Assembly: GCF_026627445.1 (NCBI RefSeq)
Contig: NZ_JAPNLJ010000008.1
Location: 186,001 to 250,000 of the forward strand
Origin: Streptomyces sp. H27-H1
GTDB lineage: Bacteria > Actinomycetota > Actinomycetes > Streptomycetales > Streptomycetaceae
Length of the DNA stretch: 64,000 bases
Direction of reading: 5' to 3'
Shown in pieces: positions 1 through 8,041 of the stretch. The notes under the pieces were generated by a model. It did not search any database, was not told where the DNA came from, and was given only the letters and a program-made list of their open reading frames with translations. Within the stretch, counting starts at the first letter, position 1; each line of letters starts with the position of its first letter. The position numbers and the translations under genes were made by a program.

Positions 1-1373
1 AAGCGGTTGGCGCCGTTGGCGATGGTGTAGGACTTGCCCGGGTCCAGGGGAGCGGCGGGGGCGCTGGTGTCGATGACGGTGTCGTAGTACTCGCCGTCGG
101 AGCCCTCGGAGCAGAAGAACGAGCAGTAGGAGCGGAACTGCTTCCCGACGATGGTGGAACCGGTCTTGTTGACCGAGTCCAGCATCCAGCGGTACCAGGA
201 GCCGGTCCGGTAGCCGCCGGAGTCGCCGGCCAGGCGCCACTTCTGGGTGGCGAGGTTGTCGGTGACGTAGAAGCGCTGCGGCTCGCCGGCGTCCTGGTCG
301 ACCGCCTCGGGCTCGCCCACGTACAGTCCGAGATAGGCGTTGTAGGCGACGCTCATCGTCAACAGATCGGATTTGGCGGGCAGTTCACCGGCGGCCTGCT
401 GCTCCTGGACGGTGCCGGCGTTGGCCGGGTCGTAGTCGTGGGCGACCGGGGTGTAGCCGGTGGAGCGGCCTGCGTCGACCGGCTCCATGTTGCTCTCCAG
501 GCCTCCGGTCCCGGGCTGGGACCAGGCCCCGTCGTACCACTTCTGCCAGGAACCGGGCGCCATCTTCCCGGACATGGGCGCGCGGGCCACGTGCGCGCGG
601 CTCCCCGAGGTCCACCCGCCGGGGACGCCGCCCTTCGGGATGACGCGGGAGTTGTAGTAGACGTAGAAGTACCCGGAGGCGGTGTCCACGAAGAGCCGCG
701 CGTCGCCGTTGCCGTAGTGGTACGTCTCGTGCGGGAACGCCGAGGTGTCGCCTCGGCGGGTGCTGTACGGAGACGTCAGCACGTGGTCCTTTATGGACCA
801 GGTCTTGCCCTGGTCCTTGGACACGGCGTAGTCGATCGCGTCGTAGTGCAGGCCGTCGCCGAAGGGCCGCGGGGTGAACTCGTTGTGGACCAGCCCGTAC
901 CAGTCGCCGGTATCCGGGTCCACCCATACGCCCATCAGGTCGCAGTAGTTCTTCTGCGCGTAGTGCGAGGTGTCGGGGGCGTACGTGGCCTCGCGGCCCG
1001 TCGGGCTGTTGTTGCACCGCCACGTGGTGTCGTTGTTGCGGTCGTTGGGGTTCGCCGGGTTGACCGCGTCGCTGAGCGTGCTGGAGCGGCCGGCCGAATC
1101 GAAGTCCTTGCCGGTGTAAAAGGTCCACTTGCGGGGGTCGTTGGCCGCGTACAGGGCGTGGGCCGACTGGTAGTAGAACGCGCCGTTCTTGTCGATGTAC
1201 GTGGCGGCGGGGGTGTCGTCGGGGTTGCCCCAGGCGCCCTTGGCGCCGATGGCGACGGTGTACGTGGGGGAGGGGGGCTGGGCCGACGCCGGAGCGGCGG
1301 CCAGTGTGCCGAACAGGACGGCGGCGGTGGCGGCGAGGGCGCCGGCGGTCATCGTCCTGGAGCGGGCTGACAC
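1..1373 (-). CDS. Secreted Asp-box (BNR) protein, 3' end cut by the window
   Basis: About 457 codons are visible and the C-terminus lies outside the window. The N-terminus is a Sec signal peptide: basic start (VSARSRTMTA), Ala/Leu-rich core, and a cleavage site near ASA-Q. The mature part is rich in Trp, Tyr, Asp and Gly and contains an Asp-box (SKDQGKTW), the beta-propeller signature of sialidases and other secreted glycosidases. The last visible residues (YTIANGANR) look like the start of a ricin-type lectin repeat, but too little is visible to be sure. The GTG start is chosen because AGGAGG lies 7 bases upstream; an internal ATG 7 codons later has no such site. Likely an extracellular carbohydrate-active protein; substrate unknown. 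Confidence 0.75.
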   Translation of the reverse strand, partial: MSARSRTMTAGALAATAAVLFGTLAAAPASAQPPSPTYTVAIGAKGAWGNPDDTPAATYIDKNGAFYYQSAHALYAANDPRKWTFYTGKDFDSAGRSSTLSDAVNPANPNDRNNDTTWRCNNSPTGREATYAPDTSHYAQKNYCDLMGVWVDPDTGDWYGLVHNEFTPRPFGDGLHYDAIDYAVSKDQGKTWSIKDHVLTSPYSTRRGDTSAFPHETYHYGNGDARLFVDTASGYFYVYYNSRVIPKGGVPGGWTSGSRAHVARAPMSGKMAPGSWQKWYDGAWSQPGTGGLESNMEPVDAGRSTGYTPVAHDYDPANAGTVQEQQAAGELPAKSDLLTMSVAYNAYLGLYVGEPEAVDQDAGEPQRFYVTDNLATQKWRLAGDSGGYRTGSWYRWMLDSVNKTGSTIVGKQFRSYCSFFCSEGSDGEYYDTVIDTSAPAAPLDPGKSYTIANGANR

Positions 1374-1691
1374 AGGTACTCCTCCTGGTGGTGGGGGTGG
1401 GTGCGGAGGGAGCGCGGGTGTGCGTGTGACGGTGCCGGTATTTAATTTGAATAGAAGCGGAATTAATTAAGCGGTGTCAAGGCCGAGGACAGTACCGGCT
1501 CCGGCTGCCTGTGGCCTCTGGCCCCTGGCCCCTGTCCCTGTCCTCGCCTGCCCGTCCGTCGCCCCGTCCGTCGTCCGGAGAAGATCAGGGCAGAATCGCA
1601 GATATCGACGGAATTCTCGGGTACACGCGGGCTGAGTCACACGGCGGATCGAACCCGTCCGCCGGATCCCCGATGTGAGAACGAGGCCATC
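1374..1691. other. Intergenic region with AT-rich promoter block
   Basis: No gene is seen here. At about 1438-1470 there is a strikingly AT-rich stretch (TTTAATTTGAATAG, AATTAATTAA) in otherwise GC-rich DNA, in the position expected for the promoter of the secreted minus-strand gene. A GGGTAC at 1619-1624 resembles the -10 box of SigB-type stress promoters ahead of the small membrane protein gene, but I found no matching -35. Confidence 0.4.
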
Positions 1692-1847
1692 ATGCTTGTC
1701 GTCGGACTCATCCTCCTGCTCATCGGATTCCTGACAGGGATCTCCATCCTCTGGACCATCGGAATCATCCTGGTCATCATCGGCGCGGTTCTGTGGATCC
1801 TCGGCTCCGTCGGACACGCGGTCGGAGGGCGGCGCCACTACTGGTAG
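1692..1847 (+). CDS. 51-aa membrane protein (DUF6131-like)
   Basis: This short ORF encodes two hydrophobic segments (residues about 2-17 and 20-38) and a basic, aromatic tail ending GGRRHYW. GAGG lies 6 bases before the ATG. Length and layout match the DUF6131 family of tiny actinobacterial membrane proteins, often found near stress genes. It lies 165 bases upstream of a hemerythrin gene on the same strand. Function is unknown; a role in the membrane stress response is only a guess. Confidence 0.7.
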   Translation: MLVVGLILLLIGFLTGISILWTIGIILVIIGAVLWILGSVGHAVGGRRHYW

Positions 1848-2012
1848 TCGTACCTCTTGGACACCGCAGGACCTCCAACGGCCGTCGCCCGGCCGGTGGG
1901 CGAACCCACCGGCCAGGCGCCGCGTCCGGCCGGGCCTTAGGCCCGGGTTTGAACTCGCCGTCATCGAGCAGGCGCCGTGCGAAGAGAAATCCGAGCACAG
2001 GAGGCACGTGAC

Positions 2013-2516
2013 ATGGCAGCGAACAAGCAGGACCCCCAGGACGTCGTCGCTCTGATCCTCAAGGACCACCGGACGATGGAGGACCTCTTCCGTCGGATGC
2101 GCAGCGTGGAAGCGGACCGGGCGGGGGCCCTCGCGAAGTTCTCCGCCCTGCTCATCGCGCACGGTGAGGCCGAGGAGTCCGAGGTGTACGGCGCGCTGAA
2201 GCGGTTCAAGGACGTCGACGACGAAGAGGTCGAGCACGGGACCGAGGAGCACGCCGAGGGCAACGAGGCGCTGCTCGCACTGCTGGAGGTGTCCGAGGTC
2301 GGTTCCGACGAGTGGGACACGCGCTTGGAGGACCTCGTCAAAGCGGTCTCCCACCACCTCGACGAGGAGGAGCGGACGATCCTCAACGGGGCCAGGGAGA
2401 ACGTGCCGGACGAGCGGAGGGCCGAGCTCGGGGCGGCCTTCCTGCGCGAGCGCGAGCGGCAGCTCGCGGCCGACTGCGGCCGCATCGAGAACGTGCGCGC
2501 AATCGTAGGCGGCTGA
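2013..2516 (+). CDS. Hemerythrin HHE-domain protein
   Basis: The 167-aa protein carries an HHE cation-binding four-helix bundle. His ligands are visible in LKDHRTMEDLF (about residue 18), LIAHGEAEESEVYG, GTEEHAEGNE and VSHHLDEEE. Family members bind a di-iron centre and sense or buffer oxygen, NO or peroxide in the cytoplasm. The start is the ATG at 2013, with AGGAGG 8 bases upstream; a longer frame from 1977 lacks a ribosome site. A strong inverted repeat 28 bases after the stop probably ends the transcript. A second HHE protein lies at 7472-7945. Confidence 0.9.
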   Translation: MAANKQDPQDVVALILKDHRTMEDLFRRMRSVEADRAGALAKFSALLIAHGEAEESEVYGALKRFKDVDDEEVEHGTEEHAEGNEALLALLEVSEVGSDEWDTRLEDLVKAVSHHLDEEERTILNGARENVPDERRAELGAAFLRERERQLAADCGRIENVRAIVGG

Positions 2517-2544
2517 CGGCGGCTGCGCCCGAGCTCGGGAAGGC

Positions 2545-2621
2545 CCACGCCTTGGCCGTCTCTTTCGGATCTTGCCCGGCCCGCGGACCGGGCAAGATCC
2601 GAAAAGACGGCCAAGGCGTGG
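2545..2621. repeat. Long palindromic repeat / terminator, copy 1
   Basis: The arms 2545-2579 and 2588-2621 are near-perfect inverted repeats of 34-35 bases (one single-base indel) with an 8-base loop. The core reads GGCCGTCTCTTTCGGATCTT. It can act as a terminator for the hemerythrin gene. The same core plus the following GGCCCGCGG recurs at 42758-42790, so it is a dispersed element rather than only a local terminator. Confidence 0.85.
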
Positions 2622-2671
2622 ATCCGGGAAAGGAGCCTGCGGCGAAGCACGACGAGATCGGAGTGATGTGC

Positions 2672-3103
2672 ATGCGCACCACAGCGGCCAGGGTCATGGG
2701 CGTGGCCACCCTCGGATACGGGGTGGCTGTCGCCTGGAATCCGCGGGTACTGGCCCGGCCCTGCGGTCTGCCCGAACAAGGTTCCGCCGCACTGCTCATC
2801 CGCGCCCTCGGGGTCCGGGACGCCGTCGTCGGAGCAGCCATGGTCATGGCCCCGGCAGGTGCGGCGCTGCGTACGGCGTTGCTCTGCAGGGCTGCGCTCG
2901 ACGGGGGAGACGCGCTGCTCTTCGGCGCTCTCCTGCCCGGCCGCTCCGAGCGGGCCAAGGCGGCCTCGTCAGCCTTGGCCTGGGCGGCACTGTGTGGCTG
3001 GACCCTGGCCGGCGGAGCCGGCCGGTCGCCCGCCCCACTCGTGGAGGACGCGGCGAACGTCGCGATACGGGCCGCCCAGTCGGCCACGCGGGCGGAACTC
3101 TGA
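2672..3103 (+). CDS. Small integral membrane protein (DUF4267-like)
   Basis: The 143-aa protein has four hydrophobic segments with Ala/Gly/Leu-rich cores and the phrase LIRALGVRDAVVG near residue 45. That resembles DUF4267-type proteins, which carry a conserved RALGxRD motif; the assignment is tentative. GGAG lies 8 bases before the chosen ATG. Two upstream in-frame start codons (GTG 2663, ATG 2666) are too close to that site. The C-terminal tail is hydrophilic. Function unknown. Confidence 0.65.
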   Translation: MRTTAARVMGVATLGYGVAVAWNPRVLARPCGLPEQGSAALLIRALGVRDAVVGAAMVMAPAGAALRTALLCRAALDGGDALLFGALLPGRSERAKAASSALAWAALCGWTLAGGAGRSPAPLVEDAANVAIRAAQSATRAEL

Positions 3104-3226
3104 CTGTTGGCGGCGGTCTCCGGGGTTTTGTCGAGGCTCCAGCCAGATCGGTGTCGACAGGATCAGGATGTCGGCGCCCAGGACCGTGTCCCCTGCGGCC
3201 CGCATGCGGAGCGTAGCCATCGGTAC

Positions 3227-3257
3227 GGCCGGGGCCTCCTCGGCGGAGGCCCCGGCC
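3227..3257. terminator. Bidirectional hairpin terminator
   Basis: A 13-bp perfect GC stem (3227-3239 with 3245-3257) and a 5-base loop lie between two convergent genes ending at 3103 and 3271. Confidence 0.75.
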
Positions 3258-3270
3258 GGACGGCGCAGGG

Positions 3271-3513
3271 TCAGGGGCGCGGCTGGGAGCCGGGGTCGTT
3301 GCCGGAGTCCCCGTCCGGTGTCTGCCAGGAATCCTGGCGGGCCCGGGCGGGGGGACTCTGGTCCGGCGGCCGGGCACCGGGGTCCTTGCGGGCTGCCGTA
3401 CGCCTGCTTCCGTACCAGAAGGCGGCGATCAGGACGGCGGCCACGACCACGCCCGCGAGGACCAGGAAGAGGGACGGGAAGCCGGAGGCTGCGAGGAAAT
3501 CGGAGGCGATCAT
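3271..3513 (-). CDS. DUF6479-like single-span membrane protein
   Basis: The 80-aa protein has one transmembrane helix (about residues 12-33) followed by YGSRR and a Pro/Asp/Gln-rich cytoplasmic tail. Length, helix position and tail match the streptomycete DUF6479 family. No strong ribosome site precedes the ATG. Function unknown. Confidence 0.65.
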   Translation of the reverse strand: MIASDFLAASGFPSLFLVLAGVVVAAVLIAAFWYGSRRTAARKDPGARPPDQSPPARARQDSWQTPDGDSGNDPGSQPRP

Positions 3514-3552
3514 GGCCCGCGTCTACCCGAGATCCCGCACTTTGCACATCAA

Positions 3553-3610
3553 AAGGGGCGGGGCTTCGCCTGACACCGTCCTCGGTATCCGGGGCTTCGC
3601 CGGACACCGT
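3553..3610. repeat. Short direct repeat in the 3514-3795 gap
   Basis: GGGGCTTCGCCTGACACCGT recurs about 38 bases later with one change (GGGGCTTCGCCGGACACCGT). The rest of this gap holds no gene that I can support. Confidence 0.5.
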
Positions 3611-3795
3611 GCCCGTGCTGCGGCCCCGTGAAGAGGGGGCCTGAGCCCTCGGGCCGCTTCCGTCGGCGCGAGGGGGCGGGCGTAGGGGCCGGTCGAGGGG
3701 GTAGGCGCCCGAATGGTCCGGCCCGGTATCAGGGTCCGGCACCGGATCGACGGTTCGTGCCCCTGCCGACCGCCACCGCCACCGAAGGAGTCGCC

Positions 3796-4119
3796 ATGCC
3801 TCGCGGATCGAGCCCCAAGCGGGAACGCCAGTACGAGCACATCAAGGAGAGCGCGGAACAGCGCGGGGAGAGCACCGAGCACGCCAAGGAGATCGCCGCC
3901 CGTACGGTCAACAAGGAGCGGGCGCGTGCGGGGGAGTCCAAGACGGCCAGCAAGAGCTCGATCGAGGACATGTCCTCCTCCAAGCGCGGTGGGCAGCGCT
4001 CGCACAGCGGGGCGCAGGGCCCGACGTACGACCAGCTCTACTCCGAGGCCCGGCGCCGCAACCTGCACGGCCGCTCATCCATGAACAAGGCCGAGCTCAA
4101 GCGGAAACTGGGCCACTGA
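3796..4119 (+). CDS. Small basic protein with Rho-N/SAP-like C-terminus
   Basis: This is a 107-aa, highly charged protein. It begins MPRGSSPKRERQYEHIKES, has a helical Glu/Lys/Arg middle, and ends with a compact motif (YDQLYSEARRRNLHGRSSMN followed by KAELKRKL). The ending matches the helix-extended-loop-helix of Rho-N/SAP nucleic-acid-binding domains. Such proteins are often labelled plasmid stabilization protein in actinobacteria, without experimental support here. GAAGGAG lies 5 bases before the ATG. The HAD gene follows 14 bases later, so the two are probably cotranscribed. Confidence 0.75.
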   Translation: MPRGSSPKRERQYEHIKESAEQRGESTEHAKEIAARTVNKERARAGESKTASKSSIEDMSSSKRGGQRSHSGAQGPTYDQLYSEARRRNLHGRSSMNKAELKRKLGH

Positions 4120-4133
4120 AACCGGAGCGGGCC

Positions 4134-4808
4134 ATGAACTCCTCCGCTACGCCGCGCGCCGCGCTGTTCGACGTGGACGGGACCCTCACCGACACCAACC
4201 ACCTGCACGTCACGTGCTGGTGGGAGGCGCTACGGCAGGCCGGGCACACCGTACCGGCGTACTCCATCCACCATGCCCTGGGCTTGCCGGGCGAGGACCT
4301 GCTCGACCACCTGCTCGGCAAGGACCGGGACAAGAGCGCGGACGACGCGCTGAGCGCCGCGCACGAGACCTTGTACGGGACGTACTTCGACCGGCTGACC
4401 GCCTTCGAACGCGCCGCCGACCTGCTGCGCGCACTCGCCGGCAGGGGCTGGCGGGTCGTGCTGGTCACCTCCGCCGGGAGCGAGGAACTTCAAGCACTCC
4501 GACGTGCCATCGACGCCGACGACGCCATCAGCGCCGCTGCGAGCGCGGACGACGTGGACGAGGGCAAACCGGCTCCGGACCCGGTATTCCACGCACTCGA
4601 CCTGGTCGGCGCACCGGCGCGGGGCGCGGTGTTCGTCGGCGACAGCGTGTGGGACATGAAAGCCGCCGCCCGGGCCGGGGTCACTGCTGTGGGCCTGCTC
4701 TGCGGGGGCATCCCCCGCAAGGACCTGGAGGAGGCCGGGGCCCGCTCGGTGTACCGGAACCCGGCCGGCCTCTTGGACCGTCTCGATGCCGGCCCGTTCG
4801 CCGCATGA
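4134..4808 (+). CDS. HAD-family hydrolase, beta-phosphoglucomutase-like
   Basis: The 224-aa protein has all four HAD motifs: DVDGTLTDT (about residues 13-21, nucleophile Asp), VTSAGS (motif II), the Lys in EGKPAPDP (motif III) and GDSVWDMKAA (motif IV). A helical cap follows motif I, as in the phosphoglycolate phosphatase / beta-phosphoglucomutase branch, so it probably dephosphorylates a small sugar phosphate or similar metabolite in the cytoplasm. The exact substrate cannot be read from the sequence. It follows the small basic protein by 14 bases. A palindrome 5 bases after the stop may terminate the pair. Confidence 0.88.
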   Translation: MNSSATPRAALFDVDGTLTDTNHLHVTCWWEALRQAGHTVPAYSIHHALGLPGEDLLDHLLGKDRDKSADDALSAAHETLYGTYFDRLTAFERAADLLRALAGRGWRVVLVTSAGSEELQALRRAIDADDAISAAASADDVDEGKPAPDPVFHALDLVGAPARGAVFVGDSVWDMKAAARAGVTAVGLLCGGIPRKDLEEAGARSVYRNPAGLLDRLDAGPFAA

Positions 4809-4812
4809 AAAC

Positions 4813-4830
4813 CGGAGCCCGCGGGCTCCG
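4813..4830. terminator. 18-bp perfect palindrome after HAD gene
   Basis: CGGAGCCCGCGGGCTCCG is self-complementary and lies just past the HAD stop codon. Confidence 0.5.
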
Positions 4831-4985
4831 AAGCCCAGGCCAACGACGCCGCGCAGGTCCGCCGACCACCACCTGACCGCCCGGCCGGGATACGGGACGG
4901 AGCAACCCATGGCACACGGTCCGAGGAGATCACCGGCCATGCCCGGGCCGAGGAGACGGTGCTCGAGGACTTCGGGGCGCCGGCC

Positions 4986-6079
4986 GTGACGAGCGCCGGG
5001 GTGGGCCGGCCGCGGGCCATCCGGCTGCGGGTCAGCCGCCCTGACCGCCCGGGATGCACGCGGGTACGCCGCGGCCGGGGGTTCAGGTACCTGGATCCGG
5101 CGGTGCGCCGCTGACGGACGCCCGGGAACGGGACCGGCTGCGAGCGCTGGCGATCCCGCCGGCCTGGGCGGACGTCTGGATCTGCCCCTGGCCGGGCGGG
5201 CACATCCAGGCCATGGGCACCGATGAGGCCGGCCGGCGCCAGTACCTGTACCACGAGCTCTTCCGGGAGCGGCAGGCGGCCAAGCACGCACACGTGCTGG
5301 AGGTCGCCGCCCGGCTGCCCCGGCTGCGCACACGGATCGAGGCGGACCTGGCGGGGCGCGGCCTGACCCGGCAGCGGGTCCTGGCCTGCGCCGCGCGCCT
5401 GCTCGACCTGGGCTTCTTCCGGGTCGGCGGTACGTCGTACCGGCGCGATCACCAGGCCTACGGGCTGACGACCCTGCTCCGGGAACACGCCGCGTGCAGC
5501 CGCGGCGAGGTCTGTTTCGACTACCCGGGCAAATCCTCCCGCCGACAGACGCGGGCCGTGGTGGATCCTGCTGCCTATGCCGTCGTGCGCGCACTGCTGC
5601 GGCACCACGGAGGCGCCCAGCTGTTCGTGTACTGGGAAGGCGGCGCCTGGCACGACGTGCGAGCCGAGGACGTGAACGACTACCTCCGGGACGCGTGCGG
5701 AGGCGACATCACGGCGAAGGACTTCCGGACCTGGCACGCCACGGTGCTGGCGGCTGTTGCCCTCGCGGTTTCGGCCGGTGTCGCCGACGAATCGCCGGGA
5801 CGCCGTCGTACGGCGGTGTCGCGGGCGGTCCGGGAGGTGAGCCGGTACCTCGGCAACACGCCGGCGGTCTGCCGGGCCTCGTACATCAATCCCCGGGTCG
5901 TGGAGCTCTTCGAACGCGGAGTCACGATCAGGCGGGCACTCGACCGGCTCGGGCAGGACGTCGCCTTCGGCAGGCCGGCCACGCACGGGGAGGTGGAGCG
6001 CGCCGTCTGCCGACTGCTCGCCCGGACAGCGGCCGGCCGGGCCCCCGCCCTGGTCCGAGCGGGCTCCGAGGCCGCATGA
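4986..6079 (+). CDS. DNA topoisomerase IB, apparent frameshift near the N-terminus
   Basis: From 5054 one frame gives 341 aa with the bacterial topoisomerase IB core: IPPAWADVWICP, FRVGGTSYRRDHQAYGLTTL, a Lys-containing FDYPGKSS, KDFRTWHATV, and the nucleophile Tyr in RASYINPRVVE. The enzyme nicks one DNA strand through a 3'-phosphotyrosine and relaxes supercoils. The family N-terminus (RLRVSRPDRPGCTRVRRGRG then FRYLDPA) is instead encoded just upstream in another frame, opening at GTG 4986, and meets a stop at about 5112. One missing base near 5098-5101 would join both parts as FRYLDPA-GAPLTDARERD. The gene is therefore either a frameshifted allele, possibly using the ATG at 5054, or a sequencing error. 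Confidence 0.8.
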
Positions 6080-6128
6080 GGTGTCCCGCTCTGGGCAGGA
6101 GCCAGCCACAGAGCCGGCTACGAGAGAC

Positions 6129-6671
6129 GTGAGCCCTGTGCGGATAGCATTCCTCACGGCGCCCGAGGGCGTCGAGGAGATCGAACTGACCGAACCCTGG
6201 AAGGCCGTTCTCGAAGCGGGCTGGACCCCACGGCTGGTCTCGACGGAGCCGGGGCGGGTCCAGGCGATGCGGCATCTGGACAAGGCCGGCACGTACGCCG
6301 TCGACCGGGTCCTTACCGGCCGTACGGAGGAAAGCTTCGACGCCCTCGTCCTCCCGGGCGGAGTGGCCAATCCCGACGCCCTGCGGGCCAACGCTTCCGC
6401 CGTCGCCTTCGCCCGCGGATTCTTCGAGTCGGGCAAGCCGGTGGCGGCGATATGTCACGCTCCTTGGCTGCTGGTGGAGGCGGACGTCGTGGGCGACCGC
6501 ACGCTGACCTCCTGGCCCAGCCTGGCGACCGACATCCGCAACGCGGGCGGCACATGGGTGGACGAGCCCGTCCACATCTGTCGTGCCACCCCGTCCACCC
6601 TCATCACCAGTCGCAAGCCGGACGACCTGGACGCGTTCTGCGAGGCGCTCGTGACCGTCTTCGGCGGTTGA
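6129..6671 (+). CDS. DJ-1/PfpI family protein
   Basis: The protein has the class I glutamine-amidotransferase-like fold of PfpI/YraA stress proteins. It opens VRIAFLTAPEGVEEIELTEP, has LVLPGGVANPDALR mid-chain, and a nucleophile elbow AICHAPWLL with the catalytic Cys followed by His. Family members act as deglycases, chaperones or peptidases on damaged cytoplasmic proteins. The start is uncertain: GTG 6129 gives a family-like N-terminus, while GTG 6081, almost abutting the topoisomerase stop, would add 16 residues. It is probably cotranscribed with the topoisomerase gene. Confidence 0.85.
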   Translation: MSPVRIAFLTAPEGVEEIELTEPWKAVLEAGWTPRLVSTEPGRVQAMRHLDKAGTYAVDRVLTGRTEESFDALVLPGGVANPDALRANASAVAFARGFFESGKPVAAICHAPWLLVEADVVGDRTLTSWPSLATDIRNAGGTWVDEPVHICRATPSTLITSRKPDDLDAFCEALVTVFGG

Positions 6672-6703
6672 GCCCTACCCCGGACACACCCCGGACACTG
6701 GGC

Positions 6704-6729
6704 CCCGCCGTCGCCGTTCGGCCGGCGGG
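6704..6729. terminator. Hairpin between convergent genes
   Basis: CCCGCCG (6704-6710) pairs with CGGCGGG (6723-6729) between genes ending at 6671 and 6774. Confidence 0.4.
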
Positions 6730-6773
6730 ACCGGTCCGGGAGCTCCTGGGGCCGGGGGTACGTCCACCATTGC

Positions 6774-7202
6774 TCAGGCGCCGTCCTCGGGGACCAGGGT
6801 CAGGACCGCGTGGACGCGCTTTCCGCCGCCGAGGGTCTGCTGGACGGTGAGAGCCCGGGCCATGTGGTGGATGAGGACCATGCCCCATCCGCCGGTGCCC
6901 GTCACATGGGGCGGGCGGGTTTCCGGCGGGGTGGGGCTCGTGTCGGTCACATCGATGTCCAGGATCCCTTCGTGCAGGAACAGGTCGAGGCTGCAGGGTC
7001 CGTCGGTGTGCCGGACGGCGTTGGTGACGAGTTCCGTGACGATGAGGGCCGCGTTCTCCGCGGCGGCTCTGGGGAGCAGCTCTCCGTGTTCGCCGGCGGC
7101 GTCGTGCAGGAAATGCGCGGTCGCGTCGCGGGCGCGGCTCGCGGCGCGGACGTCGGGTGGCAGATCGAGATGCTTTCGCTGGTTCCGGTTCGGGGCCGTC
7201 AT
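6774..7202 (-). CDS. RsbW-like ATP-binding regulator (HATPase_c_2)
   Basis: The 142-aa single-domain GHKL ATPase has the N-box ENAALIVTELVTNAVRHT (about residues 48-65) and a Gly-rich lid TGTGGWGMVLIHHMA. Such streptomycete proteins phosphorylate STAS anti-anti-sigma factors or hold sigma factors, tuning stress regulons. The start at ATG 7202 has GGAG 7 bases upstream; the open frame continues upstream but without a ribosome site. The STAS protein at 9507-9920 is a possible partner. A second protein of the same kind is at 39737-40210. Confidence 0.88.
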   Translation of the reverse strand: MTAPNRNQRKHLDLPPDVRAASRARDATAHFLHDAAGEHGELLPRAAAENAALIVTELVTNAVRHTDGPCSLDLFLHEGILDIDVTDTSPTPPETRPPHVTGTGGWGMVLIHHMARALTVQQTLGGGKRVHAVLTLVPEDGA

Positions 7203-7471
7203 GGTGGAGCTCCGTGTGAGTGTCTCTCTTTCTCTCCGGGAGGCACTTGCCCGCAATGTCCCGACTTGTAACATGCGGCGCCCGACGTGCTGATCCCGTG
7301 CCGGTATCGCCGACCGGAGGTTTCGGCGTGCGTGCCCACTCGACGCGCGTACGGTTCGGTCATTCGTACGAGTACTTCCGTTTTGCGTCATTTGTGCGGG
7401 GCAGGCGCCTCGTGCGTCTCGCGGTAGTGAGGACGGCACCGCGGAGCCGGCGCGGAAAGAGGCGACCAGAC

Positions 7472-7945
7472 ATGGACGGCATCGTGCTGTTGCGCAACGA
7501 CCACAAGACCGTCGAGAAGCTCTTCAAGAGGTTCGAGGGCGTCGGCGAGGACACGGTGCAGGAGAAGAAGGAGATAGTCGATCGGATCATCGACGAGCTG
7601 ACCACCCATGCGCTCATCGAGGAAGAGATCTTCTATCCCGCGGCGCGCGAAGCCGTTCCGGACTCCGGCGAGCGCGTGATCGAGAGCGTGGCGGAACACC
7701 ATGCCGTCGTGTGGTTGTGCGTCGAGCTCAGCACGCTGGACCCGTCTGACGAGCGCTTCGACGCGAAGACCACCGTACTCATCGAGAACGTGCGCCAACA
7801 CGTCGAGCAAGAGGAACAGGGATGGTTCCCGGAGGTGCGGAGGGCGCTGGGTCGCAACCAGCTGAAGGAGCTCGGCGAGCGGATGGAGGCCGCGAAGGCC
7901 AAGGCGTCCGCCGACCCCCTGGAGGTTCCCGGCGCCCGGTCCTGA
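7472..7945 (+). CDS. Hemerythrin HHE-domain protein
   Basis: The 157-aa protein has the HHE bundle with visible metal ligands: LRNDHKTVEKLFKRF, TTHALIEEEIFYPAA, VAEHHAVVWLCVEL and VRQHVEQEEQGWFPEV. Like its relative at 2013-2516 it should bind a di-iron site and act in oxygen, NO or redox stress in the cytoplasm. GAAAGAGG precedes the ATG by about 9 bases; in-frame codons upstream to 7220 do not look like protein. It is divergent from the RsbW-like gene, so the 270-base gap between them should hold both promoters. Confidence 0.9.
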   Translation: MDGIVLLRNDHKTVEKLFKRFEGVGEDTVQEKKEIVDRIIDELTTHALIEEEIFYPAAREAVPDSGERVIESVAEHHAVVWLCVELSTLDPSDERFDAKTTVLIENVRQHVEQEEQGWFPEVRRALGRNQLKELGERMEAAKAKASADPLEVPGARS

Positions 7946-7973
7946 CGAGCCCGGACGCGGTGCCGCCGAACAT

Positions 7974-8005
7974 GGGGCCGCCGCCGCGGATGCGGCGGCG
8001 GCCCC
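7974..8005. terminator. Strong hairpin terminator
   Basis: A 14-bp perfect stem (7974-7987 with 7992-8005) and a GGAT loop lie between convergent genes ending at 7945 and 8042. Confidence 0.8.
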
Positions 8006-8041
8006 ACGCTGCGCAGGGATCGCTCCCGGCGTCATCCGGGC

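Noticed and set aside
385..1128. 247-codon minus-strand frame inside the first gene
   Set aside because: Arg/Pro-rich noise. The neighbouring frame from GTG 1373 has a signal peptide, Asp-box and proper ribosome site but runs off the window edge.
1619..1624. SigB-type promoter for the small membrane protein gene
   Set aside because: Only the GGGTAC part is present; I could not find a GnnT at the required 14-16 base distance.
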